Source: Hyphococcus sp. (lineage in GTDB: Bacteria; Pseudomonadota; Alphaproteobacteria; Caulobacterales; Parvularculaceae). From it: 64,000 nt of DNA. This document shows, one piece after another, positions 24,445 through 33,773 of the stretch. Each line of letters begins with the position of its first letter. The first letter of the stretch is position 1. Below the pieces are notes generated by a model. That model searched no databases, had not been told where the DNA came from, and saw only the letters and a list, made by a program, of their open reading frames with translations. A program made the position numbers and the translations under genes. The stretch is from assembly GCA_028281665.1 (NCBI GenBank), contig JANQJK010000026.1, positions 62,001 through 126,000 on the forward strand, in the 5' to 3' direction.

Positions 24445-26727
24445 ATGGACAGCAGACTGATCGCCGTTCTGTTTTGCGCCGCCGGCGCGGCCGCATGTTC
24501 ACCGGACCGGGCAGACGAAGACGCTGCACCCGCCTCAATCGACGAAATGGCGGAGGAACGCGAAGGCGCAGAGCGCGAAGCGGTTTTCGACGCGCTGCTC
24601 GAAACGCCGCGCGATGTGTTCACATACGCCAACTACGAAGCGGTGCGCGTGACGAACGCCGAGTTCGACCTGACGGCGGACTTCAACGCAAAGACGTTCG
24701 CCGGCGCGGTGATTCTCGATATCGAGTATGAAGATCTCGATGCGGATCGGCTTGTTCTTGATACGAATGATCTGACCATCAACAGCGTCGAAGGTTGGAA
24801 CGCGGGCGCATGGGGAGAGATGGATTTCTCGCTCGGCGATGATGATCCGGTCCTCGGCGCGCCGCTGGAAATTGCCCTTGACGAAAAGCCCAACCGCATT
24901 CGCATCGGCTATGCGACGAGCCCGGGCGCGCAGGGGCTTCAATGGCTCGCCCCTGAGCAGACCGCCGGAAGGGAGCATCCCTATCTGTTCAGCCAGTTTC
25001 AGGCCCTGCACGCCCGCAGTTTTGCGCCGTTGCAGGACACGCCCGCCGTGCGGATGACCTATTCGGCGCGCATCCAGACGCCGCCGGAACTGCTTGCGGT
25101 GATGGGCGCGGAACAGGACCCGGACGGCGTGCGCGACGGCGATTATTCCTTCCGCATGCCGCAGCCGATCCCGTCCTACCTAATCGCCATCGCCATCGGC
25201 GATATCGAGTTCAAGGCGATTAACGATCATATCGGCGTTTATGCGGAGGAATACATTCTGGAGGCGTCGGCTAAGGAGTTTGAAGACACCCCGCAAATGG
25301 AAGAGGCGATCGATGCGCTTTACGGCCCATATCTTTGGGGGCGCTATGACATGATCGTGTTGCCGCCGAGCTTTCCCTTTGGCGGCATGGAAAATCCGCG
25401 ACTGTCGTTCTTAACGCCCACCCTCGTCGCCGGCGACAAGAGCTTGACCAACGTTGTGGCTCACGAGTTAGCGCACTCATGGTCGGGCAATCTGGTCACC
25501 AATGCGACGTGGCGCGACGCCTGGCTCAATGAGGGCTTCACGTCCTATGTCGAGAACCGCGTCATGGAAGCGCTGTACGGGGAGGAACGCGCGGTGATGG
25601 AACGAGCGCTCGATCTTGAGAAGCTGAAACGCGATATTGACGAGGCTGAAAGGCCCGAACTCACCTCGTTGAAAATGCCCGAAGATCTGGCGCATCCGGA
25701 TGATGCGTTCAGCCAGATTTCCTATGCGGGCGGCATGTTCTTCCTGAAGTTTCTTGAGGATCGCTTCGGCCGTGACGCCTTCGATCCGTTCTTACGCGAT
25801 TACTTTGAGGAGTTCGCTTTTCAGACAATCGTTACGGAAGATTTTCTCGCTTACTTTGAGGACAAGCTCTGGGCTGCAAACCCTGACGCCGTGACCAAAG
25901 GCGAGATCGCCGCATGGGTTTACGAGCCCGGACTGCCCAAAACGGTTGAAGATCCAAAATCGGACGCCTTCCGGAAAGTGTCAAAGGTGCAGGACGACTG
26001 GCTCGACGGAGATATTCCGGCCGCTGAGATCGATACAGGCGCGTGGTCCACCCATGAATGGCTGCACTTTCTGAACACGCTGCCCGGTGATCTGACGACG
26101 GATCAGTTTGCGGAGCTGGACGCGGCGTTCTCCCTGACCGGCGCGCAGAACGCTGAAATCGCTTATGCGTGGTACATGCAAGGCATCAAGGGAGACTATG
26201 CGCCGATTGACGGCGCGTTGGAGGCGTTTCTTATTCGCGTCGGCCGCGGCAAGTTCATCTACCGGCTGTATCAGGCGCTTGTGGACAATGACCGGCTGGA
26301 CTGGGCGCAGAATGTCTATGATCAGGCGCGCCCCGGCTATCATCCGATCGCCCAGGCCCGCATTGATGCGATCTTCGAAGAGGCCGGCGGGTCCGGCGAT
26401 CCGGGCGGCGACGAAAAATCCATAGAAGAGATGCGCGCTGAATCCCGCGCCAGGATCGATGAAGAAGCCTGCGTCGGGCGCGGCGGCGAAGTTCGCCAGG
26501 AGGGCCTGCTCGGCTTGTGGCGCTGCGTCGTTCCCTATGGCGACGCCGGCGCGTCATGTTCGGACGCCAGCGACTGCGAAGGACGGTGTTTTGCGCGCGA
26601 CGACGTTACCGATTACGAGGCGGAACCGGGCGCCGCCGTGGGCGTCTGTGAAGCCGACAACTCGCCGTTCGGATGCTTTGCCGAGATCGAGAATGGCGAC
26701 GTCGCGCCGATGTTGTGTGTCGATTGA
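24445..26727 (+). CDS. M1-family aminopeptidase lipoprotein with C-terminal Cys-rich domain
   Basis: A short signal peptide ends in a lipobox with Cys18 (GAAACSPD), so the enzyme is probably a periplasmic lipoprotein. The M1 core of the leukotriene-A4-hydrolase type has the substrate motif GGMEN (313-317) and the zinc site HELAH with Glu363 (His340, His344). The C-terminal helical domain of M1/LTA4H proteins follows to about residue 655. An extra tail of about 100 residues contains eight cysteines (in EEACVG, LWRCVV, GASCSD, SDCEGRC, VGVCEAD, FGCFAE and MLCVD) and a DAGASCSDASDCEGRC core that I associate with small stand-alone lipoproteins. The length of 760 is about 100 above the family norm because of this tail. 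Confidence 0.9.
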   Translation: MDSRLIAVLFCAAGAAACSPDRADEDAAPASIDEMAEEREGAEREAVFDALLETPRDVFTYANYEAVRVTNAEFDLTADFNAKTFAGAVILDIEYEDLDADRLVLDTNDLTINSVEGWNAGAWGEMDFSLGDDDPVLGAPLEIALDEKPNRIRIGYATSPGAQGLQWLAPEQTAGREHPYLFSQFQALHARSFAPLQDTPAVRMTYSARIQTPPELLAVMGAEQDPDGVRDGDYSFRMPQPIPSYLIAIAIGDIEFKAINDHIGVYAEEYILEASAKEFEDTPQMEEAIDALYGPYLWGRYDMIVLPPSFPFGGMENPRLSFLTPTLVAGDKSLTNVVAHELAHSWSGNLVTNATWRDAWLNEGFTSYVENRVMEALYGEERAVMERALDLEKLKRDIDEAERPELTSLKMPEDLAHPDDAFSQISYAGGMFFLKFLEDRFGRDAFDPFLRDYFEEFAFQTIVTEDFLAYFEDKLWAANPDAVTKGEIAAWVYEPGLPKTVEDPKSDAFRKVSKVQDDWLDGDIPAAEIDTGAWSTHEWLHFLNTLPGDLTTDQFAELDAAFSLTGAQNAEIAYAWYMQGIKGDYAPIDGALEAFLIRVGRGKFIYRLYQALVDNDRLDWAQNVYDQARPGYHPIAQARIDAIFEEAGGSGDPGGDEKSIEEMRAESRARIDEEACVGRGGEVRQEGLLGLWRCVVPYGDAGASCSDASDCEGRCFARDDVTDYEAEPGAAVGVCEADNSPFGCFAEIENGDVAPMLCVD

Positions 26728-26763
26728 GCTGGCGCGACGGCGCGCACGGCAAATTGACGGCCG

Positions 26764-28185
26764 CTATTTGCGGTAATCGAGCGGCGGCTCGCGATCGCCG
26801 AGAAGCGGCTTATATTCATAGTTCGGCCCGCGTGCTTCTTCGAAGGCCGCCAGCGCCTCATTGCGCAATTGTTCGTTGCTGAACAGCTCGACAGCGGCGA
26901 GTGCGAGCGTCTTTGCGGCGACTTGCGTCCCTTTGAAGCCAATGGACATGCCGCTTGCCGCAGCCGACTGCCAGCTATGGGATGACGTTCCCGGCACCCA
27001 TGTTGCGACGCGGACGCCGGCGGTGGGCGTCGCCCACGATACGTCCCCGACATCCGTTGAGCCATATCCGAGGTAACTCCCGTAAGGCTGGATTTTTTCC
27101 TGATCGCCGATTTCAAACTTCGTATCGTTCAGCGACTGGCGGATCGCCTCAGCAAACTTACGTTCTTCTTTCGTGTACTGAACGCCGCCGACGAGCCGTA
27201 GCTTTTCGTCCATCATCTCCGCGAGCGGTTCGTTGATCAGGAGCGGATTGTTGCCGTGTATGACTTCCCAGTCGACCGTTGTGCCGGTGCCGAGCGCGGC
27301 GCCGCGTGCAGCGTCTTCAATACGGGCCCAAATCGCATCGACGCCCGACGGTTGCGGATGGCGCACGTAATAGAAGACTTCCGCAAAGTCCGGAACGACA
27401 TTCGGCGCATTCCCGCCTGCGGTAATCACGTAGTGAATGCGGCTGTCCTGCGGCACATGCTCGCGCATCATGTTGACCATCATGTTGAACGCCTCAACGC
27501 CGTCGAGCGCGGAGCGCGCTTTTTCGGGTGCGCCGGCGGCGTGCGCGGAAACGCCGGAAAACCGAAATTTCGCTGATCGGTTGGCGAGAGATGTGCGCGC
27601 AGCCGCCGAGTTTTCGTCGTCAGCGTGCCAGTGAAGCGCGATGTCCACATCGTCGAACAACCCGTCGCGCACCATGTAGACCTTTCCCGAGCCGCCTTCT
27701 TCCGCCGGCGTACCATAAAGGCGAATTCGTCCGGGGGTTTCGGAAGCGTCAAGCCATTCGGCGACGGCGATCGCCGCCTGCACCGACCCGGCGCCGAAAA
27801 GATTGTGCCCGCAGGCATGCGCGGCGTGTTTGCCATCGACCGATTTGCGCACCGGCGACGCGTCCTGATTGATGCCGGGCAGGGCGTCGTACTCCGCCAG
27901 GATGGCGATGACGGGACCGCCTTTTCCGTATTCCGCAACAAACGCCGTCGGGATGCCGGCGACGCCCTTCGTCACTTTGAAGTTGCGTGCGGCGAGCGTG
28001 TCCATGAGCAGCCGGGAGGACTGTTCTTCCTGATAGCCGACCTCGGCCCACTCCCACAATTTGCGGGCAATCTCCGCGGTCTGATCATAGCGATCGTCAA
28101 TGCGGCTGATGAGGTCTTCGTGCTGCGCCTGCGCTGTTAGTGGCGCAAAACCGAAAATCAGGGCGGAAAGAAGTAGCCGGCGCAT
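26764..28185 (-). CDS. Exported M20-family amidohydrolase (AbgB-like)
   Basis: The protein resembles the AbgB subunit of p-aminobenzoyl-glutamate hydrolase and related M20 amidohydrolases: LWEWAEVGYQEEQSS, HACGHNLFGAGSV with metal-binding residues, and TDVGDVSWATPTAGV near the end. Start ATG at 28183-28185 follows an AGGAG ribosome site and begins a signal peptide (MRRLLLSALIFGFAPLTAQAQ), so this member is periplasmic, whereas E. coli AbgB is cytosolic. It is divergent from an AbgT-family transporter gene, which supports a shared substrate such as p-aminobenzoyl-glutamate or another N-acyl amino acid. Confidence 0.88.
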   Translation of the reverse strand: MRRLLLSALIFGFAPLTAQAQHEDLISRIDDRYDQTAEIARKLWEWAEVGYQEEQSSRLLMDTLAARNFKVTKGVAGIPTAFVAEYGKGGPVIAILAEYDALPGINQDASPVRKSVDGKHAAHACGHNLFGAGSVQAAIAVAEWLDASETPGRIRLYGTPAEEGGSGKVYMVRDGLFDDVDIALHWHADDENSAAARTSLANRSAKFRFSGVSAHAAGAPEKARSALDGVEAFNMMVNMMREHVPQDSRIHYVITAGGNAPNVVPDFAEVFYYVRHPQPSGVDAIWARIEDAARGAALGTGTTVDWEVIHGNNPLLINEPLAEMMDEKLRLVGGVQYTKEERKFAEAIRQSLNDTKFEIGDQEKIQPYGSYLGYGSTDVGDVSWATPTAGVRVATWVPGTSSHSWQSAAASGMSIGFKGTQVAAKTLALAAVELFSNEQLRNEALAAFEEARGPNYEYKPLLGDREPPLDYRK

Positions 28186-28377
28186 GGAAGGACTCCTGTT
28201 CGGACGCAAAATGATTCAGCGTTCATCGCACGAAACGACCGGCGGGCGCCAGACTTGTTGGAAGTGGGGTTGTCCTGTCTTTGCATGTCGCACCGCAGCG
28301 TCGTTGGGAATTGATCTCAATTCGAAAACTCGCCAGTTTGTGTGTTCGGGGCGTAGCGACAAAGAAAGACAGACATC

Positions 28378-29946
28378 ATGGCGACAGCAATGGCGGGCAG
28401 CCAAAAGGGCATTCTTGGCTGGATCGAAAAGACCGGGAATCGGCTGCCCGATCCCGTATTCATCTTTTTCTATTTGATCATTGCGCTGATCGTCGTTTCC
28501 GTCGTTGCGGCGGTCGCCGGTTACTCCGCGGCGCATCCAACACAACTGGACGCGAGCGGTGCGCCGCTGATGATCGATGCGGTAAGTCTGATGTCGGCGG
28601 ACAACATTCAGAAGCTTTGGGTCGACATGCCGAAGACCTTCACGCACTTTCACCCGCTGGGATACGTGCTGGTCGTGATGCTGGGCGCCGGCGTCGCCGA
28701 GCGCACCGGTCTTTTTGCGACGGCCATGCGTGCAGGCGTGCGCAATGCGCCGAAGTTCCTGCTGACGCCCATGGTCGCGCTCGTGGCGATGATCGGGAAT
28801 CTCGCCGCCGACGCCGCCTATGTGGTGCTGATCCCGCTTGCGGGCGTTTTGTTCGCCGCTGCGGGCCGCCATCCCGTTGCCGGGATCGGCGCGGCGTTTG
28901 CCGGGGTTTCCGGCGGTTTCTCCGCCAACCTGTTGCCGGGCCAGCTCGATGCGCTTCTGTTCGGCATTACCGAAGCGGCGGCGGAAGCCATCGCGCCGGC
29001 CTGGGACGCGAATATCGCTGGCAACTGGTACTTTATCGCCGCCATGACGCTGGTCTTTTTGCCGGTGATCTGGTTCGTCACCGACGTCATCATTGAACCC
29101 CGAATGGGAAAGTATTCGCCGGAAGGCTCTTCCGGAAAAATGATCGAAGATGGCGATAAGCCCCTAACGCCGGAGCAAAAAAAAGGAATGCGCCGCGCGC
29201 TGTACGCGACGATGGCCGTTTGCCTCGCGTGGGTCGCCTTCACGGTCGGGCCGGGCACGCCGCTGATTGACGAGGCGGCGAAACCGGAAGCGCGGCTGTC
29301 GCCGTTTTACCGGTCGCTCGTCGCCGGCTTTTTTGTGCTGTTCCTGGCGGCGGGATGGGCCTACGGGGCCGCGGCCGGAACCGTGAAAAATCATCGAGAT
29401 ATCGTTGATATGATGACCGGCGCCATGGGCGATCTCGCCTATTATCTGGTGCTCGCCTTTGCCGCGGCGCATTTTGTGGCGATGTTTGCCTGGTCAAACC
29501 TCGGGCTGATTTTCGCTGTACAGGGCGCTGATGCGATCCAGAATTCCGGACTGTCTATGCCGCTGACCCTCGGCCTCCTGGTGCTTCTGACCGGGGTGAT
29601 CAACCTCTTTGTCGGTTCCGCAAGTGCGAAATGGGCGCTGCTCGCGCCGGTGTTGGTGCCGATGCTGATGCTGTTGAATGTGTCGCCCGAGATGACGACG
29701 GCGGCCTACCGGGTCGGCGATTCCGCGACCAACATCATTACGCCGCTGATGGTCTACTTCCCTCTAATTCTTACGTTTTGTCAGCGTTGGAAACCGGATT
29801 TCGGCCTTGGGAGTCTGACGGCGACAATGCTGCCATACTCGTTTTTCCTGATGCTGACCGGCCTCGGCATGGTCGTCGGATGGGTATATTTCGGCCTGCC
29901 GTTGGGGCCGGGTTCCGGGATCGAATACACGCTCCCGGCCGAGTGA
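28378..29946 (+). CDS. abgT: AbgT-family transporter
   Basis: The 522-residue protein has about twelve hydrophobic segments and AbgT landmarks: FLGWIEKTGNRLPDPVFIF-like start (ILGWIEKTGNRLPDPVFIFF), LIPLAGVLFAAAGRHPVAG, GGFSANLLPG and VGSASAKWALLAPVLVPML. AbgT proteins import p-aminobenzoyl-glutamate or, as in MtrF and YdaH, export sulfonamides using the proton gradient. It pairs with the divergent exported M20 amidohydrolase across a 192-bp gap, where both promoters must lie. Confidence 0.93.
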   Translation: MATAMAGSQKGILGWIEKTGNRLPDPVFIFFYLIIALIVVSVVAAVAGYSAAHPTQLDASGAPLMIDAVSLMSADNIQKLWVDMPKTFTHFHPLGYVLVVMLGAGVAERTGLFATAMRAGVRNAPKFLLTPMVALVAMIGNLAADAAYVVLIPLAGVLFAAAGRHPVAGIGAAFAGVSGGFSANLLPGQLDALLFGITEAAAEAIAPAWDANIAGNWYFIAAMTLVFLPVIWFVTDVIIEPRMGKYSPEGSSGKMIEDGDKPLTPEQKKGMRRALYATMAVCLAWVAFTVGPGTPLIDEAAKPEARLSPFYRSLVAGFFVLFLAAGWAYGAAAGTVKNHRDIVDMMTGAMGDLAYYLVLAFAAAHFVAMFAWSNLGLIFAVQGADAIQNSGLSMPLTLGLLVLLTGVINLFVGSASAKWALLAPVLVPMLMLLNVSPEMTTAAYRVGDSATNIITPLMVYFPLILTFCQRWKPDFGLGSLTATMLPYSFFLMLTGLGMVVGWVYFGLPLGPGSGIEYTLPAE

Positions 29947-30141
29947 GCGCATTGTTTGCGCGCTAAATGCTGCGGCGCACGCCAGTGTTGTTGCCGTCGC
30001 GCCGCATGTTGAAATTTCGTGATTATTCGTCCGCGGCAGTCGATTGTTGCGCGACGAAGAAAACTTGTCAGCTGCGCCTGATACATGTTTAGTTAACGCC
30101 TGTGGGGATTGGCGAGTAGCAGGCCAGTTTAGGGGGTAGCC

Positions 30142-32406
30142 TTGGGGTTGTTTTCCAAGAAGCGTAAGGGTGAGGCGCGCCCGCCGGGCGGCGGCGTCGC
30201 CGCTTCATTCGGCGATTTTCCCGAAGGCGACATCAGCGTTCGCAAGAAAAAGAAAAAAACAGATTGGGCGGGGCGCATTATGTGGCTCCTGCTCGCCATT
30301 ATCTTCAGCATCTTCTTCGCGATCCTCGCCATGTTCGCGTTCCGCGAGGGCATGTATTACGGGCAGGAAAACGCCGATCGTCATCTTTTCGGCCGGCAGG
30401 CGCCGTGGTTCGTCGGGTCGCCCGACCGTCTGTTGCAACCGACGGCGATCACCACGAGTGAAAGCGTGTTCGTGGCGTGGACCCGCGAGGTCAAGAAGCG
30501 ACTTGTCGTCGAGCGCAAGATCAAGTCGATTTCGCTGTCGGACTCGCTGATCGGCGACCCGTCAGATCACATATTCCTCGGCGTCTTCGAGCGCGATGAA
30601 CTGAACCGCAAGAGCGAAGCGGCGCTGCATTTTTATATTGCGCTCGCGAATGGCCATCCCGATGCCTACAATCTCTACAATTCTCTCAATGTTCCGTCAG
30701 CGGATTATGAGGCGCTTTACCAGCGTTTCATCGCGCTCCATGAATTGAACGGCGATTTAGGTCTTGAGCGGCTCGGGCAATATTATCTCGGGCACACCGC
30801 GTTCACGATCGCCAAGAAGATGCGCACGCAGCTCAGGTTCGGCGAACCGAACGACTATGTCTGGCCGCGGCAGGAGGAATCGGAGAACCTCGCCTATATC
30901 CATTTTCAGATGGCGTCGATCTGCGGTCTCGATTCGGCCTACGAATGGCGCGAGGAAACGGCGAAACATTTCAAATTCACTGCCGATCGCGAGAAGTCTC
31001 TGAAAGTGCGCGCGAACGCGCAACTCAAGGAGCTGGCGGATCGCTATGGCAACCGGCGCGGATATGTGGGTCAGGACGCTTATTGCAAGCGAAACCACCT
31101 CGACAACGTGTTCGACGAACTGACGGATTTGTATACGAGCCTTGCATCGCATGATTACGAGGAGGATCTCGAATACTATGAGGGCGGGAATCCGTGCGAT
31201 GAGCCGGGGCATCGGTATTCCGACGTCGAGTGCGATGAGTTTGACTATTACGTAGACGAAAGCGGGAAGTTTGCGCTGTTCATTCAGGTGCCGACGTTTC
31301 GGGAGCTGATCGATGAAATCAGCGACAAGCGCGGCCCGCGCGGGGGCGGGCGAAGCCCGTTTGACGTGCTGCGAGACGCGCGCGGCCCGCGCGGCGGTGG
31401 TGGAGGCCGCGGCGGTGCATCGTCGCCGGCCTACCGGAACAATCCGGGCGGTTCGGTCGCCAATCCGCGCGATTTTCCGGACGGAAAATTTGAACACGAT
31501 TGCGGCGTTCCGGGCGATGAGAAATATGACGAGTGTATTGCGGACTGGAACGCGTCCGCCGCGGAACGCCGCGTGGCCAACGCCGCCTGTGACGATGAGG
31601 CGAGCCGGCAGTTTAATCTCGGCGAGGCGGACATGGCCGTGGGGCGCACGGTCAACGCCCGCAACCGGTTTGAACGGGCGATTTCGATCGGTCGCGAATG
31701 TCAGTCGGATTACGCAATTCTCGCGGGCAAACGCCTTTCGGCGTTAAACCTCACCTGCGAATACACGCCCCGTTCGTTGGCCCGGATTTCGCGCGGGTAT
31801 TACAACAACCCGGAAGGCGGCGCGATTATCGACCTGCCTTCGCGTCAGCGGGCGTTGCGCGCCAAGGGGCATTACTCTGGAACGATCGACGGCAAATACG
31901 GTCCCGGCACCCGTGAGTCCGTCAAGCGCTTCCAGCGTGAGCTTGGCTTCAGCGAAACCGGCGATCTGTCGCCGATCGAGACCGTTTACCTGATTTGCAG
32001 CGCCGCGGAGACGCACGCCGATCTCAAGTCGATCAACACGCTCGGGATCATGTATCTTGCCGGCCTCGGTGTTGTTCAGAATACGGATCGAGGCATTCAG
32101 TGGCTCAACCGGGCTGCCGAACGCGACAATGAAGACGCCATGTACAATCTGGCGCTCGTTTATGGAACGGAGACCATCGTCAACAGCTACCGTCTTTGCG
32201 GCAATGTCGAGAACATAGCACGCGCAGACTCGTGGCTCGAACTTGCGGCCAACAACGGCCACCCGCCCGCGCGCCGGCTTGTTGAGTTATTTGGATCGCT
32301 ACCCCCAAGCGAACGGTGGACGAAGATACGAGAAGAACTCGAACTGAATGACTTTTACCTGGAACGGCTTGAGCCTGTTGGCGAAGCCTGTAACCCGAAT
32401 CGATAA
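30142..32406 (+). CDS. Membrane-anchored protein with peptidoglycan-binding domain and Sel1 repeats, 754 aa
   Basis: I do not recognise the whole protein. A basic cytosolic tail (residues 1-43, with a KKKKK cluster) precedes one transmembrane span (about 45-67), so the bulk is periplasmic. Residues 150-340 are helical with a Sel1-like piece (EAALHFYIALANGHPDA). Residues 395-450 form an Arg-Gly-Pro-rich linker with GPRGGG repeats. Residues 566-615 match the PG_binding_1 fold (RALRAKGHYSGTIDGKYGPGT). Two Sel1 repeats follow (about 630-712). The start is TTG at 30142 behind AGGGGGT, since no ATG lies ahead of the membrane span. Two lipoprotein genes follow 38 and 66 bp apart, so I infer a three-gene envelope operon. 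Confidence 0.8.
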   Translation: MGLFSKKRKGEARPPGGGVAASFGDFPEGDISVRKKKKKTDWAGRIMWLLLAIIFSIFFAILAMFAFREGMYYGQENADRHLFGRQAPWFVGSPDRLLQPTAITTSESVFVAWTREVKKRLVVERKIKSISLSDSLIGDPSDHIFLGVFERDELNRKSEAALHFYIALANGHPDAYNLYNSLNVPSADYEALYQRFIALHELNGDLGLERLGQYYLGHTAFTIAKKMRTQLRFGEPNDYVWPRQEESENLAYIHFQMASICGLDSAYEWREETAKHFKFTADREKSLKVRANAQLKELADRYGNRRGYVGQDAYCKRNHLDNVFDELTDLYTSLASHDYEEDLEYYEGGNPCDEPGHRYSDVECDEFDYYVDESGKFALFIQVPTFRELIDEISDKRGPRGGGRSPFDVLRDARGPRGGGGGRGGASSPAYRNNPGGSVANPRDFPDGKFEHDCGVPGDEKYDECIADWNASAAERRVANAACDDEASRQFNLGEADMAVGRTVNARNRFERAISIGRECQSDYAILAGKRLSALNLTCEYTPRSLARISRGYYNNPEGGAIIDLPSRQRALRAKGHYSGTIDGKYGPGTRESVKRFQRELGFSETGDLSPIETVYLICSAAETHADLKSINTLGIMYLAGLGVVQNTDRGIQWLNRAAERDNEDAMYNLALVYGTETIVNSYRLCGNVENIARADSWLELAANNGHPPARRLVELFGSLPPSERWTKIREELELNDFYLERLEPVGEACNPNR

Positions 32407-32444
32407 TGTGACTTGTATGTCGAACCCCGAAGGGAGACTCTGAA

Positions 32445-33179
32445 ATGCGCCGATATCTTGTGATCCCAGTAACGGCACTTTTTTTGTCGAGTTGCGCTTC
32501 TTTATTTACTCACCCAGTTTACGGGGGGCGTAACGTGGCGAACAATCCAAACGGCATTGCTGCCGGCGCATCGGCGTCCGGCACGGCGCAGCCGGAAGTT
32601 TCCGACATCTGCGATGTAGAGTCGTTGGAGTCGCAGCGCGACTATTATCGAAGCTCTACCGCGAGCCTCAGGGAAAGGGCGACCGGCGACGCGAGTGCGG
32701 CGTCAGAGGGCGAGGGTGACTCAGCCGCAGCGTCGGGCGGTGCAGCGGCCTCGGCATCCGGGGCGGATTCGAGTGAGTCAGCGGTTGCAGGAACGACGTC
32801 GCGTACGACCCGGAATGCCACCAACACAAGAATTATCTCTCGGATCAATCGGTTTGACGCTGAAATCGACGGCAAGTATCGCGCCGTCACGTCGAGCTGC
32901 CGTGCGTTTTCCCGGTGCATGCAGAACAATTTCTATGATGAAGGCCAGTGCCGCAGCACGCTCGCACGGTGGGAGCGCGCTGATCAGGATTATTCCGACC
33001 TCGCACGCGAACTCCGCGAAATCGAAGCAGAGGTGGAGCGAACGCGGCTGATCACGTCGCGTCGCCACAAGGGTCATAAAGCTTATCACCTGAACCAGCG
33101 GGACCGTTGCGATTGTTCAAGTTCGATTGGGGGCGTGTTTGCGAATTGTTGTGATCGCGACGAGGGGCGTCGTTACTGA
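32445..33179 (+). CDS. Lipoprotein with Ser/Ala-rich linker and three-cysteine motif (A)
   Basis: A lipobox at LSSC (Cys17) marks a lipoprotein. Residues 75-125 are a Ser/Ala/Gly/Glu-rich spacer. The folded part (about 130-205) contains SCRAFSRCMQ, then C169, then LARWERADQDYSDLAREL, with cysteines at 152, 158 and 169. The same pattern recurs without gaps in the next gene. A basic segment, RRHKGHKAYH, and a second cysteine cluster (C222, C224, C235, C236) close the protein. I know no family. It lies between the peptidoglycan-binding protein and lipoprotein B. Confidence 0.78.
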   Translation: MRRYLVIPVTALFLSSCASLFTHPVYGGRNVANNPNGIAAGASASGTAQPEVSDICDVESLESQRDYYRSSTASLRERATGDASAASEGEGDSAAASGGAAASASGADSSESAVAGTTSRTTRNATNTRIISRINRFDAEIDGKYRAVTSSCRAFSRCMQNNFYDEGQCRSTLARWERADQDYSDLARELREIEAEVERTRLITSRRHKGHKAYHLNQRDRCDCSSSIGGVFANCCDRDEGRRY

Positions 33180-33245
33180 GTGAGTCGCTTATCCGGGCTT
33201 TGTGTCGCCCGGCGTCTTTATTGCTTCTTTATAAGGGATTGAGGG

Positions 33246-33746
33246 ATGATTAAGCAGGGATGGCGCAGCGCGGGATTTTGCCTTGTAGGACTTGTCGGAC
33301 TGTCGGGCTGCATAACGTATGAGGACACGAGCCCTTACACGGAGACGGCCGCTGTTTGCGAGAATCCGAACCTGGATTCTCCTGCAACGCGCATAACGGA
33401 TCGCTCGCGCGGGTGGGACGGCGCGGTTGCGGTGGGCATCCCCAAGGGCGGAGGAGCGCTCGGTATCTCGCGTCGCCGAACGGATGTTGAGCGGACATAC
33501 AGCAATCCGCCGGGCGACATTGCCGATCCCGCCATCGACGCGAAACATCAGGATGTCGTTGCGAGCTGCAAGGCGTATATCCGGTGCATGCAGAGAACCG
33601 GTCAAAGTCAGCAGGCCTGTTCCGGCGCGCTTGCAAAATGGAAACGGACCGAATGGGAGTTTTCAAAGCTCGCGCGCGAACTGGAATCGCAGAGCTTCGA
33701 CGACGGTTCGTATTACGAATTCGAAGAAGAATTTATTGAGGAATGA
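33246..33746 (+). CDS. Lipoprotein with three-cysteine motif (B)
   Basis: Signal peptide and lipobox LSGC (Cys22) indicate a lipoprotein. The C-terminal half carries SCKAYIRCMQ, C125 and LAKWKRTEWEFSKLAREL, with cysteines at 108, 114 and 125, which aligns position by position with residues 151-190 of lipoprotein A. The protein ends in an acidic tail, EFEEEFIEE. No known family was recognised. It is the last gene of the three-gene block; a GC-rich hairpin and the convergent cobS follow directly. Confidence 0.78.
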   Translation: MIKQGWRSAGFCLVGLVGLSGCITYEDTSPYTETAAVCENPNLDSPATRITDRSRGWDGAVAVGIPKGGGALGISRRRTDVERTYSNPPGDIADPAIDAKHQDVVASCKAYIRCMQRTGQSQQACSGALAKWKRTEWEFSKLARELESQSFDDGSYYEFEEEFIEE

Positions 33747-33752
33747 GCTTTC

Positions 33753-33773
33753 GCGCGAACGGTTTGTTCGCGC
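33753..33773. terminator. Hairpin between lipoprotein B and cobS
   Basis: A perfect 8-bp stem (33753-33760 with 33766-33773) with loop GGTTT fills the 27-bp gap between the two convergent stop codons. It has no long T-run, so termination efficiency is uncertain. Confidence 0.6.

Noticed and set aside
31325-31430. GC repeat block as a mobile element
   Set aside because: It encodes the Arg-Gly-Pro linker (GPRGGG) of the peptidoglycan-binding protein in frame.
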